From contig WHVD01000080.1 in assembly GCA_015178975.1 (NCBI GenBank), positions 124,001 through 188,000 on the forward strand: a stretch of DNA of 64,000 nt. The letters are read 5' to 3'. Shown in pieces: positions 1 to 10,885 of the stretch. A program made the translations under genes and the position numbers. How positions within the stretch are numbered: the stretch's first letter is position 1; the number at the start of each line of letters is the position of its first letter. The notes beneath the pieces were generated by a model. That model was given only the letters and a program-made list of their open reading frames with translations. It did no database searches and was not told the DNA's origin. This DNA comes from Hysterangium stoloniferum (taxonomy: Eukaryota > Basidiomycota > Agaricomycetes > Hysterangiales > Hysterangiaceae).

Positions 1-1033
1 CTTCGTTGCCATTGATAAATTGACACGTTACGCTATTACAATACCTACCTTTTTGAACCTTACAGCTGAAGGATTCGCACGAATATTTGTCAAACAGGTA
101 GCAAGCCCCTTCGGACTGCCCTCTCGAATGATATGTGACCGGGATAAGAGATGGACCTGCAGGTTTTGGCGGGAAGTCTGTAAGATCTATGGTACCACCC
201 TTGCGGTATCTTCGGCTCATCATCCTCAAACGGATGGGCAAACGGAGAATATGAACGCGACCATAGAACAGATGCTTCGAGCCTATTGTGCCTCTGCTAA
301 AGAAAGCTGGTCCCAGTGGATTGAGGTAGTTGTTCACGCATACAACTCGACTGTTCACAGTTCCACAAACTACGCCCCAGCCTTCTTATTAATGGGATAC
401 CTCCCAAGAGGAATGTCTCGAGTTCTAGGAGGCGACGAGCCCCTAGTTCCTAGAGAACTATCAGACAGCCCTATGGCCGACCAATGGATCCTTGAGCTAG
501 AAAATCATCGGCAGATGGCGCGGGATTCCATCGCTCGAGCCCAAGAGATTCAAGCACGAGCGTATAACAAGAAGCAAAGACCTGTAGAAGATATCTCTGA
601 GGGAGACTTCATATTGGTGAACCTCCACTCCCTCGAACTGGTGGAAGTCAAGGGAACGGGGAAGAAACTAATACAAAGACGGATTGGACCATTCGAGGTC
701 CTTGAGAAATTGAACTCTTAAGTATTTAGGCTTAAGATTCCCCCAGAGTATCCTATGCATCCAGTCATTAATCGGGAGCATCTGCGGAAATATCAACCCT
801 CTCCTTCCAAGCTAGGTCCGAGACCCCAACTTGAGAACCTAAGAGAGTTGAAATCAGATCACGAAGAATATAAAGTCGAAGCTATTGTTGGACATAGGAA
901 ACAGCGAAATCGTCTGCTATTTAGGGTGCGCTGGAAAGGTTATGGACCCGAGGAGGATTCGTGGTTAAGCAGCACTGACCTTAGAAATGCTCTGGCACTT
1001 TTGAGGGCGTACAAGGCGCTGTTCAACATTTAA
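1..1033 (+). pseudogene. Ty3-A pol 3' end: integrase core and chromodomain, cut by window edge
   Basis: This is the C-terminal part of a Ty3/gypsy polyprotein, coding from base 1. It shows the integrase core (CDRDKRW; SAHHPQTDGQTEN, whose downstream Glu is in the ...EQMLRAY stretch), then the GPFEVLEKLN segment and a C-terminal chromodomain (KVEAIVGHRKQRNRLLFRVR, then WKGYGPEEDSW), which in chromoviruses binds modified histones and directs integration. An in-frame TAA at 719-721 separates integrase from chromodomain. Sister copies read Pro-Gln where this copy reads Ser-stop, so two C->T changes explain it and the frame continues to 1033. The copy continues into the aORF at 1304 on the same strand. 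The 5' part of pol lies outside the window. Confidence 0.9.
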
Positions 1034-1303
1034 CGGGATATATGTGCTCAAGGAATCATCTATTCCCTCTCTTTTGTAACTTCCTTTCAGAAATATCTCA
1101 GTTATTCGCGGACACATTTCCCCAAAACCCGGCCACAATTAATGAATTTTATTTAACGACCAACCGAGCGGAGTTTCAATTCAATATATAAAAAAAAAGT
1201 ACACGTAAATTCGCATAAATTTTCTTTATCTTTCACACCACGTCCTTCACCTATCTACAGCCCTTCCCTCTATCTTCAACTTCACCACTTTTATCGTGCT
1301 ATA
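1034..1303 (+). promoter_or_regulatory. Conserved spacer between pol and aORF, possible internal promoter
   Basis: No ORF. The spacer contains a TATA-like AT run near 1180-1200 (CAATATATAAAAAAAA) about 110 bases upstream of the aORF start. The spacer is recognisably conserved in the other Ty3-A copies (about 17,186-17,380 minus, 62,112-62,304 minus, and a decayed version at 13,020-13,320). Conservation of a non-coding spacer suggests aORF has its own promoter or leader. That is inference. Confidence 0.4.
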
Positions 1304-2033
1304 ATGCTCCCTTTCCAACAAAACAAGCAAGTCCTCCCTAAGTTCAAAAAGGTCCCGCAAGCCCCGACAGCCAGTACATCCACGACCGGTGGGGGATTCA
1401 TCACCCGCATGCCTCGTACAGACAATGTCGAGAGCAATTGGGGTACCCAAGAATCAACCCCCCTGTCGACTTTCTCCTTTGGTGATGAGCCGGGGAAAAA
1501 TACCGGTACGGATTGGAGCAAGCCGTTAGGCCCCTCCATCAGACCGTCATCTGAGGAAGTCGCTGCTAGCATGCGGAAGCAGGAAATGTTCATGGAAGAA
1601 CACAACGCAAGGAGACTCACCCACAAAAGAGAAAGGCGTGCTGAATATAGAAGCCAACAGGAGGTGAGGGGAGCAAGAGAAGGAGTCCCCTCCAAGCAGC
1701 AGCGGCGTGAGTACAGAGCGCAATGCGGAAACAGAGCTTCCGTGCCGATCCTTCCCCCCGTGGGAGAGAAATGGGCCGACTTCACGGAGACCAATGATAA
1801 CGAGGGTGGGACGCCTTGTATTAGGACGACGGGAACCAAGAGCTGGAAGGAGAAGGAGGGTACCATCTTTTACGACTGGGAGCTACTTCGACGCATTAAG
1901 TTGCAACGCATAGTTCTCACCCGAGGGGACGGTCAAACGCTGCCCCAACAAGAAAAGGGATACCGTAGGGGACCAATTGAGTTTTCCTCGGACGAGGATG
2001 AGGAGGAGGACGAGAACAGGAATGGCGTGTATA

Positions 2034-4457
2034 TGTTATGTATTTCTAAGTTTTATCCAATTTTTAAACAATTTCCCCTAACAAATTGCGAAAACAAATA
2101 TTCAAATGTAATTATATTGCGACGATTAAATTGTACAATATTTGTTTGATTTATCTTGAATTTATACAATTTATTTTGTATTTTTATCTAATAAATTGAG
2201 CAAATTATTGAATTTCTACTTTTTATTCTTTTTTGATTAATATGTCGGCGACTCAGCGCTTATTCACAACGCGCGAGTAATCATGTGACATTCACATGAT
2301 ATTTCAAACTCCGACGCCGACAAAACGCGATTTGAAATACTCGCGCATTATCAAGGCGAAATATATATATATTTTTATATTATTATAATAAAATATTATA
2401 TTTATAACTAACTAAAAGTAAATATAATAATTATATAATAATATAAAACCGGCCTGGCGTTTATTACACGGCGCGCGGGAAAATCGTCACAACGAGTGAC
2501 AACCGTCATAACAGGTGACAGTTGTCACAAGGGCGCGCGACGGTCACAGAGGCGCGCGACGGTCACAGAGGCGCGCGACGGTCACAGAGGCGCGCGACGG
2601 TCACAGAGGCGCGCGACGGTCACAGAGGCGCGCGCGACGGTCACAGAGGCGCGCGACGGTCACAGAGGCGCGCGACGGTCACAGAGGCGCGCGACGGTCA
2701 CAGAGGCGCGCGCGACGGTCACAGAGGCGCGCGACGGTCACAGAGGCGCGCGACGGTCACAGAGGCGCGCGACGGTCACAGAGGCGCGCGACGGTCACAG
2801 AGGCGCGCGACGGTCACAGAGGCGCGCGACGGTCACAGAGGCGCGCGACGGTCACAGAGGCGCGCGACGGTCACAGAGGCGCGCGACGGTCACAGAGGCG
2901 CGCGACGGTCACAGAGGCGCGCGACGGTCACAGAGGCGCGCGACGGTCACAGAGGCGCGCGACGGTCACAGAGGCGCGCGACGGTCACAGAGGCGCGCGA
3001 CGGTCACAGAGGCGCGCGACGGTCACAGAGGCGCGCGACGGTCACCGAGGCGCGCGACTGTCACAACGCGTGACAGTCACAAGACGCGAAGGGTGTCATG
3101 CGCGCGCACAGGCGCGAGAGCATATGTCATCATATATGCTACTGCAACAAAAACAGGAAACTCTCTGGAACATTCCAGTGGCTTCCAATGGAACATTAGT
3201 TAATAGGTACTAATATTAGATAGAATATTGTAGAATATTCTATAAAATTCTACAATGTTCCATTATGCCAAGAATATTCTATAGTGTCTTAGAAGTAGTT
3301 AGAACCTTCCACAATGCTCTAGAAAATTCTAGAAAATTCTAAATGACATCACTCCTCCCAGAATGACATCATTAAATCTTCTAGAATCTTCTAAATGTCT
3401 CAGACTAAAATGTATATAAGGAGCTCAGCTCCAGCCTTGAATAAAACCAATCAATCATATCATCACATCAACCCACCACATCTGTGTGTGTCACTGCAGC
3501 AAGCAGGCTACTCCACCCCTATCTGGGCAGTTGGACATCTCATTCCACCTCTATCTGAGCTGTTGGAAACCCTTGCCACCTCTATCAGAGTTGTTGGCCC
3601 AATCAGATCCCTTGTCACCTCAATCTGAGCTGTTGACTGATCTGCTGTTCCCCTGTCACCTCAATCTGAGTTGTTGACTTTTGTTCCCCCTTGCCACTTC
3701 TTAATTGAATAGTTGGCTATCTTTTATATATTATTTCCACTTCAGTTAGATCTGTTGGTTATCAACTAATAATATATAAATAATCTCATACTATAGTCAT
3801 CTCTTAATTGAGTACTGATTATTAGTTTTCCTTACATTTTATTTGTAGTTTAAGACTTCAGTCACCTCTAGTTGAGTAATTTGACTGTTTATTGCATTAC
3901 AAATAATCCTTGTTCTATTGTTCATTCATTGTGAATCAGTAAAGCATATTCACATAAACAAATACTGAGAATATCCTTGCAGAATCCTTAAGACTACATT
4001 AAGATCCTGATAAGTTAATATCACAGTAGACCTTGTAGGTTAGTATAAATAAAGCATATATTAGCCAAATAGTGTTTTATTCTATATCTAATCTTTTGAC
4101 CCGTTTATAAATATTTTTACTGTTTGACAAATAGTATAAAATATATATAAACTAGCTAGCATTGAAGTTAAATCTAGCTTCGGAATCAGTAAATTGTTAT
4201 TCTTATTTTAGTAGTTGTTATCACAGAAAAAGAACAAGCTTGCACAAGCAGCTCTCAAAACCTTCTTTGCGAAGTTGGGTGCATATATTCAAGTAAACTC
4301 TTGACTTCAGGGGTTCTAAGTCCATTTAGACTGCCACTGATTAATATCAAATACTTAAATTATTTTACCTTGTTGTGAATTGAGTATTTGCACATTTTGA
4401 TAGAGCATTGGACTCCTTTTTCGGAAAATAGTATTAAAATAAGGCTAATTCATTACA
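2034..4457. mobile_element. 2.4-kb LTR-like insertion (giant solo LTR or short non-autonomous LTR element)
   Basis: The segment begins TGTTATG and ends CATTACA. It is flanked by a 5-bp duplication GTATA (2029-2033 and 4458-4462) and interrupts the aORF; removing it rejoins the coding sequence. It contains a GC-rich 19-bp minisatellite (about 2530-3062), then AT-rich sequence with a TATA-like TGTATATAAGG near 3410 followed by a possible transcription start region. No gag or pol. The TG...CA ends and 5-bp TSD fit an LTR retrotransposon product. Whether it is a very long solo LTR or a non-autonomous element cannot be decided here. Confidence 0.7.
2530..3062. repeat. 19-bp minisatellite (about 27-28 units)
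   Basis: Tandem copies of GACGGTCACAGAGGCGCGC, near perfect, with a few units lengthened by a CG dinucleotide (near 2630 and 2706) and slight decay at the last unit. Because 19 is not a multiple of 3 and the unit has no stop, all three forward frames are open, giving spurious repetitive ORFs. It lies inside the insertion at 2034-4457. Confidence 0.95.
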
Positions 4458-5667
4458 GTATAGCATCCGATCTCTGGGAGAGGATTGCCATGAAGGGTTC
4501 CTTCTCCCGTCTAAAGTTCGTTTCGTAACCAGTGACCCCAACCAAAGACAAACGCGGAGACCGTCATCCAGAGTATGGAGGGGTCACCGCCCTAGTCAAC
4601 AGTCACTGGAACGCGAACCTTCCACGATTCCGGTCCCACATCTCTCGCCAATGTCAAGGCCCCCTCCCATCCTTCACCCGACACACACTCCCTCTGCCCA
4701 ACGCAAACCTTCCCCGATTCTGGCACCTCGTCTCTCTCCCTCCCCGAAAGCTATACTGGTACCGACCCAACTTCCGCCGTCACGGGGTATCCCTCCCGAC
4801 TCTCCGTATTCATATTGCGTGTCCTTGGGTAGCCCTATCCAGGACCTTCCACCAGAGCGAATGGATGTCGATTTGGACCCCCCTACACCGGACGTCATTG
4901 ATCCCCTGGCAAGCAGAAAGGTGAAGGAGATGCAGAAAGCCACCACTCCTCTCCGAGAACAATCCCCTATTCCCATCCTTGACGGCCCGGTTCCCCTCAC
5001 TGAGCCCGTATCCACAACTTTCTGGATGTGAGTAGCTGTCAACTACCCTTCCGAACAGTTTCCTGTCAGAAGGGTGCTATCAGAGCTCGTGCCAGTACTT
5101 CAGCAACCGGTCCTTCAAGGGAGCCTCAAGGGTTGTCGTGGTCTGGCTCCGTTGTCGGAGATAATGGAGGATTTCTATCTCTCCTTCGAGGATCTCGCAG
5201 AGGGGAAGAACTTTGCACGAGCAGCACAGGAGATTAAACTCTCTATGTTCCGGCACATCATAGTGGAGCTTCACCGTCTGCCCCCAGACTCAGCGAATGT
5301 CCTCTCTATTGCTGGCTTAGTAGATTTACTCGAGGCCCTCGTCCTGACGCCTCCCACAGAGACCACCATGCAACCACATGTTCCTGCCCTACTGCCCGCG
5401 TCTTCGTTTCCCCTCCCCAATGCTCCTCTTCTCACGCGGATTTCCGCTCCGCCGGTTAGTGTCCGCGCAGTCATTCGTTGCAGAGAGAAAGCCTACAGAT
5501 GATGGGCCGACTCCTTGTACAGGAATTCTAGTGATTTGACTCAGGCGAGAATAGCTGAATCCTTCAGAGTAAAAAGGGAACGATGGGGAAACCTCATTTT
5601 GGACCTTGGGGGATCCTCACAGGAAGCTTGGGGCAGCGTCCCAGATGCTCTTCGACACCTAGTATAG

Positions 5668-5692
5668 CACATCCCTTCGAACTGGGGGGCAC
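5668..5692 (+). promoter_or_regulatory. Polypurine tract region next to the 3' LTR
   Basis: The G-run of TGGGGGGCAC directly precedes the LTR start TGTAAAGG. The same G-run plus CAC lies between aORF and LTR in the copies at 14,201 and 57,410 (minus) and, as CTGGGGAGCAC, at about 39,531. Position and conservation fit the plus-strand priming site of reverse transcription. Confidence 0.6.
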
Positions 5693-6332
5693 TGTAAAGG
5701 GTATGCATATATGCATACCTGGACTAAGGAATAATAACCGGATTATAGTACTTTATTATTTACCTTTTATTTTCTTTCTTTATATTCTTTCTATATTTCG
5801 AGCACACCTTGATTTGTAGTTTGAAGCTTTGTGTATACGTATGGGCGCCCTCGGCGCCAAACGAAAGACAACTTTTACCCAGCAGACACCACCTCGTAAC
5901 GACTCAGACGTCGAATAGCGAGAGGTGTCAAGGGTAGTATCTCAGCTACCATAAGGGTAGCATTCTCTAGTCTACTAATAGCCTTTTGGACTCGAACCGC
6001 TAAGGTCGAGTTCCGCTTTCAAGACTTTGCGCTCGTCGACACTGTAGTCGACTCGCGCTACTATTACTCTATCCTAGATACTCAGTCTTTAGCTGAGTAT
6101 CTTACTTATTTCTAGCTACTAGTTGTACCGTAAAAGGTCAACTTATTATCTTACTGTTCTAAGCCATCACGAGCAACTATACAGTTGCTCTTGAGGCGTG
6201 CAGTGCGTTCTTATACTAGTACTAACAGTCTAGTAATCTATAGTATTGTACTGACGGTCAATACTCTCTAATAGTAGTTGAATAAACACTATTCTTCGTA
6301 TATAGAGCGGTCAGAATCCACCACTCTTCACA
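5693..6332 (+). mobile_element. LTR, type C (3' LTR of copy 1)
   Basis: 640 bp from TGTAAAGGGTATGCATATA to CTCTTCACA. It sits next to the polypurine tract of the upstream aORF, so it is the 3' LTR of that element in sense orientation. There is no TSD: its 3' end runs directly into an internal part of a second gag at 6333. It contains a string of short perfect hairpins (see findings), for example GATACTCAG/CTGAGTATC and GAGCAACT/AGTTGCTC. Other type C copies are at 8995, 40,403 and 63,045. Confidence 0.85.
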
Positions 6333-8714
6333 CCAGGTGGCATGAATCTCTTGCGATCAAATGGGAAGAGATGAAGTTTCGTCAAGCTCATCATGATCGC
6401 GAAACTACGATGCAGTACATCCAACCCCAGGTTAAGTTGTATCGGTTCCTCTATGGTTTCCACCAGGATCAGAAGGAGGAAATGCACCATTTAATTTTGA
6501 TCTTACCTACAGAATGGCTCTATTTATTGCAAGGACAACCCATCAACGATATAATGGGGTTGCAAACCTATGCTAATAACTTGCAGGAAGCTCTCATTAA
6601 TGCCTGGAATCAGACCCATCGAGAGCGTTATCAGTTTCAAAAGCCCAGAGTCATGATTGCCAAACAGGAAGAGTTGGATCCCTGGCATGAGGAAGAACAC
6701 TCTAGAGGAATTGACCACACTAATCAAGACCATGTCCTTCTCAGTGAAGCCGAAGATAAAACTGTCACTAGGAGATCTAATGTGAAACAGGGTAAGAAAC
6801 ACGGCAAGTTCTTCTTCGAACGAAGTGACAAGAAAAGTGTCGCTAAACCCCCAAAGGAGTGCTGGATTTGCGGGAGTTTAGAGCATTTTAAGATTGACTG
6901 CCCTCACGCGGGTAGGATGTCGCACTATGTCTCTATTAACAAATGCTCTGTGCAGAACCCAACTGAGGAGGTGGAGGATCAGAGGGCTTATGAAATGGTT
7001 TATGGATTAAGCATACAGGGACAAGTACATAACGTTGATGAGGAATCGATTTTCATTTCTGTCTACCTTCCTCAATCAGAGGACGACGCTGTTTCAAACA
7101 CGAGTTCACCTTCAAATGAGAATGAAGCATCGCAAGTCTATGTTTCTATATCAGACTGTGATTTCATCGAGAAAGGAGATTGGCTAGACGCTCATCGTCA
7201 GAACCGGAAAGGTCTGACTGAGACGGGAGCCTTATCGCGACTTGAAGCTCCTACCATTGAGGAAATCATCAACAAGGAAGTATTTGCGAACCGATCTAAG
7301 GAAATAAGTCAGACCTACATTATAGAAGAACCCTCTGAGTTAGAGGGATCGGAGGAGGAGAACTTCCCCTTCGACCCAGGACAGTTACCCAACCTAATTC
7401 CTTGTAAGGAGTTAGACTCTGAAGTGGACAACGACATTCCGAATGCTTCACCCGAGGTACCTAATGGTAGATGCGTCAGGAGGAACGTCAAACTGGCCGC
7501 AAGAAAGGAAAGCAAAAGACCCAGGGTCCAATACCCTCGATCCAGTCAGCTTATGAAAGAGGATTCGACCATTGTTTACCACAGAAGGGATCCCCCAGGT
7601 GGATACTCCAATATTGGGATCTCAGCATTACATGTCTATGGATGTGTAGGGAGCACAGAAGCCTCTAATCCTATTAAGATCAGGCTGGATGCTGGGGCCG
7701 ACCTCTCCTTAATTTCAGAGGATTTCTATAAGGAGCTAGAGGACCGCCTCAAGCTCAAGCAAGGACTTAAGTTGTGCCTCGTACAGCTTACTGGTAATGC
7801 TAAAGTATTAGGATACGTCAATGTCCCCATTTATCTCGAAGACGACACCAGTATGCTCCCTAAAGTTACCACCGAAATGTACATTGTCCGAGGTATGACC
7901 ATTCCGATTCTTCTCAGAGAGGACTTTCACATGAACTATGAGATTGGGACACTACGAGATCAGCTGTTGGGCTCTAGATTGATTCTACCAGGGAGGGCGG
8001 GGTCTATCCCAGCCAGTTCCTCCAAGGAGCCACAGCCTCTAGCCTTTTCTATTAGCAAGATCCCCTTTGAGGAATTAGCTAATGACTCACCTGAATTGAC
8101 TTCCAAACCAGACAAAGGGGTGTGTACTGAAAGAGTCGCACGGGCCCTCCAGGATTGTACTATAGAACCAGAATCAGCTCAATTAGTACCAATCTTTGTT
8201 GGAGATCTTATCAGTGACCAATGGATAGTCGAAGGAGGTGTCTTGCAGAATGACGATGGGAGTATACTAGCCGCTCCCACCACTGCTATCTCTAGGGAAT
8301 GTGCCATGATGCCTCTCACTAACCCCTCTCTGACCCCAAGAATCATCAGACGAGGGGAAACCGTTGGATTAATTCACGACACGAACAAATGGGCTCAGAC
8401 GCCTAGATCTTTGACTGAGAAGGCATCGATGCAGTCAACAGCAACTAAGATCGCTCACCTCGTATAGAGCCTATCAAGAATAGAAGAGGAGCATGTCCTT
8501 AATCCTCAATCTTCTGGACAGCCCCCAGAATGGGAACTTGCAGACAATTTTGACCCAGCAGGCCCTAAAATGTCAGAGGTTGCCACCACGGAAACATTTC
8601 GTGTGGAGGACCTGCATAAACTGGTTAACTTAGGACCTGACATTCCTACCGACATCTCCTCCCACTTAGTGTCGGTATTGACTAAGAACATCCAAGCCTT
8701 TGGAGTAGACGGGC

Positions 8715-9768
8715 TGTAAGGGCAACCCCTGTAGCCTGCGGTACTCACACTAGGCTAGCAGGAGGGAATCTGAAGATATATTAGAACTAATACATACATA
8801 CAGACAACTACCTAACTCACCTAGCAGGAGGGAATCTGCAGAGAAACAGTCTAAGGAATTCCCCCTGCCAGGTGTGACCCATAGGCACCCAGTAGTCTAA
8901 AAATAACTTTACCTATTACAGAACAGAGGTTCTTCCCACAATGGAATATTACTCCTATGAACTTCTGAAGTTAGTCCTCTACTCTACATATTAGTGTGAA
9001 GAGTCGATTGATTCTGACTGTTCAATATACGAAGTATAGCGTTTATTCAACTACTATTGGCAGGTATTGACCATTCAGTACAATACCGTAGATTACTAGA
9101 CTGGCAGTACTAGCAGGGAGACACGCAATGTGTCACAAGAGCAACTGTACAGTTGCTCTTGACGGCTAGAATGAAAAGATGAAAGAGTTGACCTTCACGG
9201 TACAACTCGTAGCTAGAAGTAAGATAGATAATCAACGAGAAGCTGAGTATCTAAAGTAAGAGATAGTAGTGCGAGTCGACTATAATGTCGACGAGCACAA
9301 GGACCTTAGAGTGGAACTCGACCTTCGCAGTTCGAGTCCAAAGTCTGTTAGTATGTGAGAGAACACTACCTTTATAGGTAGTTGAGATGTTACCCTTGAC
9401 ACCTCTCGCTATTCGATGTCTGGGTCGTTTACGAGGTGGTGTCTGCTGGGTAAAAAGTGTCTATCGTTTGGCGCTGAGAGCGCCCATACGTATACACAAA
9501 GCTTCGAACTACAAAATAAGGGTATGCTCGAAATATAGAAAGAATGTAAATGAAGAAAATAAAAAGTAAATAATAAAGTACTATAATCCAACTATTATTC
9601 CTTAGTCCAATTATGCATATATGCATACCCTTCACAATTAGCCAGAGTGGTTGATATCCACAAGGAGAGGGAGTGTGACAAAGGCAGGGGTTGGACTGTG
9701 GACTCAGGGACTTCAATGAGATGAGAAAATGGTGCTTCCTAGGGTTTGTGACAGAGAGTCCCCTGACA
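8715..9768. mobile_element. Solo LTR, type D, with a nested LTR
   Basis: Begins TGTAAGGGCAACCCC and ends TCCCCTGACA, flanked by CGGGC (8710-8714 and 9769-9773). It splits the pol codons for GVDG|HLGQ. Without the nested type C LTR and its duplication it is about 407 bp. Non-coding. Confidence 0.85.
8995..9636 (-). mobile_element. Solo LTR, type C, nested in LTR D
   Basis: 642 bp with ends TGTGAAGAGTCG and CATACCCTTCACA, in antisense orientation to the 5693 copy. Perfect TSD ATTAG at 8990-8994 and 9637-9641. It keeps the hairpin series, such as GAGCAACT/AGTTGCTC and GTCGAC/GTCGAC. Confidence 0.92.
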
Positions 9769-9824
9769 CGGGCATTTAGGACAAGTAGATGTCAAAGTCA
9801 AAGTCCTATTGAAAGAAGGCGCGC

Positions 9825-10040
9825 TGTAATCCTGTTGTCAATTGGGATCACTGGCAGTCACACAAGTTGACAGGACCACGGTGTATTGTCCAGAGCAGAA
9901 CAAGATACAGGCAAGTGCAGTGTACGGTAAGATCTAAGGTCCTGAAAACTTCCCGGCTACTTATACCGTGCAACATGGTGATTATGTATTCACGTAAAAC
10001 TAAAGGGTCCATGCGTAAGACTGGGGGCACCAGGATTACA
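9825..10040. mobile_element. Small solo LTR (216 bp)
   Basis: Begins TGTAATCCTG and ends CAGGATTACA (10-bp inverted ends). TSD CGCGC at 9820-9824 and 10,041-10,045. It separates pol codons ...LLKEGA| and |QPISMSMFP; both flanks rejoin in frame when it is removed. A family not seen elsewhere in the window. Confidence 0.85.
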
Positions 10041-10635
10041 CGCGCAACCTATTTCAATGTCAATGTTTCCAACCTCCCCAGCTAATAGGAAAGTCATTGA
10101 TGAACAAATGGATACTTGGTTTCAACAGGGAGCAATCGAACCGTCCAAAAGTCCTTGGGGGGTGCCAGCCTTTGTTGTCTATCGCAACGGGAAACTGCAA
10201 GTGGTGATTGACTATAGAAAGTTGAACAGCCTAACAGTTCCTGACAAATTCCCATTGCTATGCCAGTCTGAAATCATGCAAGCGCTTTCAGGATCCAATA
10301 TCTTATCTTCCTTTGATGCACTAGCCAGCTTTACTCAACTTGAAATGTTAGAAGAAGACAAACCGAAGACCACCTTCAGATCCCATCGAGGACTGTGGCA
10401 ATTCAGGAGAATGCCCTTTGGACTTCGTAATGGACCTTCTATATTCCAAAGAGTTATGCAAACTGTACTTGCACCTTACTTATGGATATTCTGCCTAGTT
10501 TATATTGATGACATCGTGATCTTTTCTAAGACATGGGCCGATCATCTAGAGCATTTAGACCAGGTTCTACAAGCCATAATTGCAGTGGGAATCACTCTCT
10601 CGCCTAAAAAGTGCTATATTGGGTATAACTCAAAC

Positions 10636-10742
10636 TCGTTCAATGTGTATTAGACTTAGACAGTCAATACAACTACGTGTCGTACCTAAACGGTCAATAT
10701 TCTTTGTATATAGAACAGTTAGAACTTCCACCACTCTTCACA
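10636..10742 (-). mobile_element. LTR fragment, type B-like
   Basis: About 107 bp matching the TGTGAAGAGTGG end of the type B LTR, in inverted orientation (ends CCACTCTTCACA at 10,742). The other LTR end is missing. Pol domains are lost across the junction (RT on the left, mid-integrase on the right), so this is a recombination or deletion scar rather than a simple insertion. Confidence 0.7.
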
Positions 10743-10885
10743 CTTTGACCCACAGACATGCCTCTCAGACCCTTTGAAGTTATCTAATAACTGGGCTTCC
10801 CCCCTCTGGGGAAGAACCTCATTCTGCAATTTTCATCATGGCTGATAAACTAACACACTTCATTATTTGCAAATCCACTTCCTTA

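Larger units (their letters stand above)
1304..5667 (+). pseudogene. Ty3-A accessory 3' ORF (aORF), copy 1, interrupted
   Basis: This is a large reading frame downstream of pol in the Ty3-A retroelement, found in at least three copies in this window. Function unknown; I recognise no domain. The N-terminal part (1304-2028) has an R/K/E-rich helical stretch and a KWADFTETND region, then SSDEDEEEDE. A 2,424-bp insertion (2034-4457, TSD GTATA) splits it. Coding resumes at about 4458 with GEDCHEGFLLPS and FVTSDPNQR, then a proline-rich linker, then a helical C-terminal domain (EIKLSMFRHIIVEL...GLVDLLEAL) and LDLGGSSQEAWGSVPDALRH before TAG at 5665-5667. Further damage is a TGA at 5029-5031 (Arg in sister copies) and a TGA in 'YR*WAD' near 5500. 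The polypurine tract follows immediately. No transmembrane segments, so it is not an obvious env. Confidence 0.75.
6333..10635 (+). pseudogene. Ty3-A gag-pro-pol, copy 2, truncated at both ends
   Basis: Gag and protease are read in one open frame (through 8467). Gag is structural and carries a CCHC zinc knuckle (CWICGSLEHFKIDC). The aspartic protease follows with active-site motif LDAGADLSLIS (DAGA rather than the usual DSGA/DTGA). Pol continues as SLSRIEEEHVLNPQ after a TAG at 8465-8467 where a sister copy has Glu. It is interrupted by LTRs at 8715-9768 and 9825-10,040, after which the reverse transcriptase resumes (WGVPAFVVYRNGK, YIDDIVIFSKTW) and breaks off at about 10,635. The first ~300 gag codons are missing because the sequence starts directly at the LTR end at 6332. 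RNase H and integrase are lost. Confidence 0.88.

Noticed and set aside
2530-3062. Possible CRISPR-like array
   Set aside because: Units are contiguous with no unique spacers, and the host is a eukaryote.
2496-3213. Three overlapping repetitive ORFs of 183-235 codons (RDGHRGARRSQ-type repeats)
   Set aside because: They are the three frames of a 19-bp minisatellite without stops; no splice or start context, and they lie inside a non-coding LTR-like insertion.
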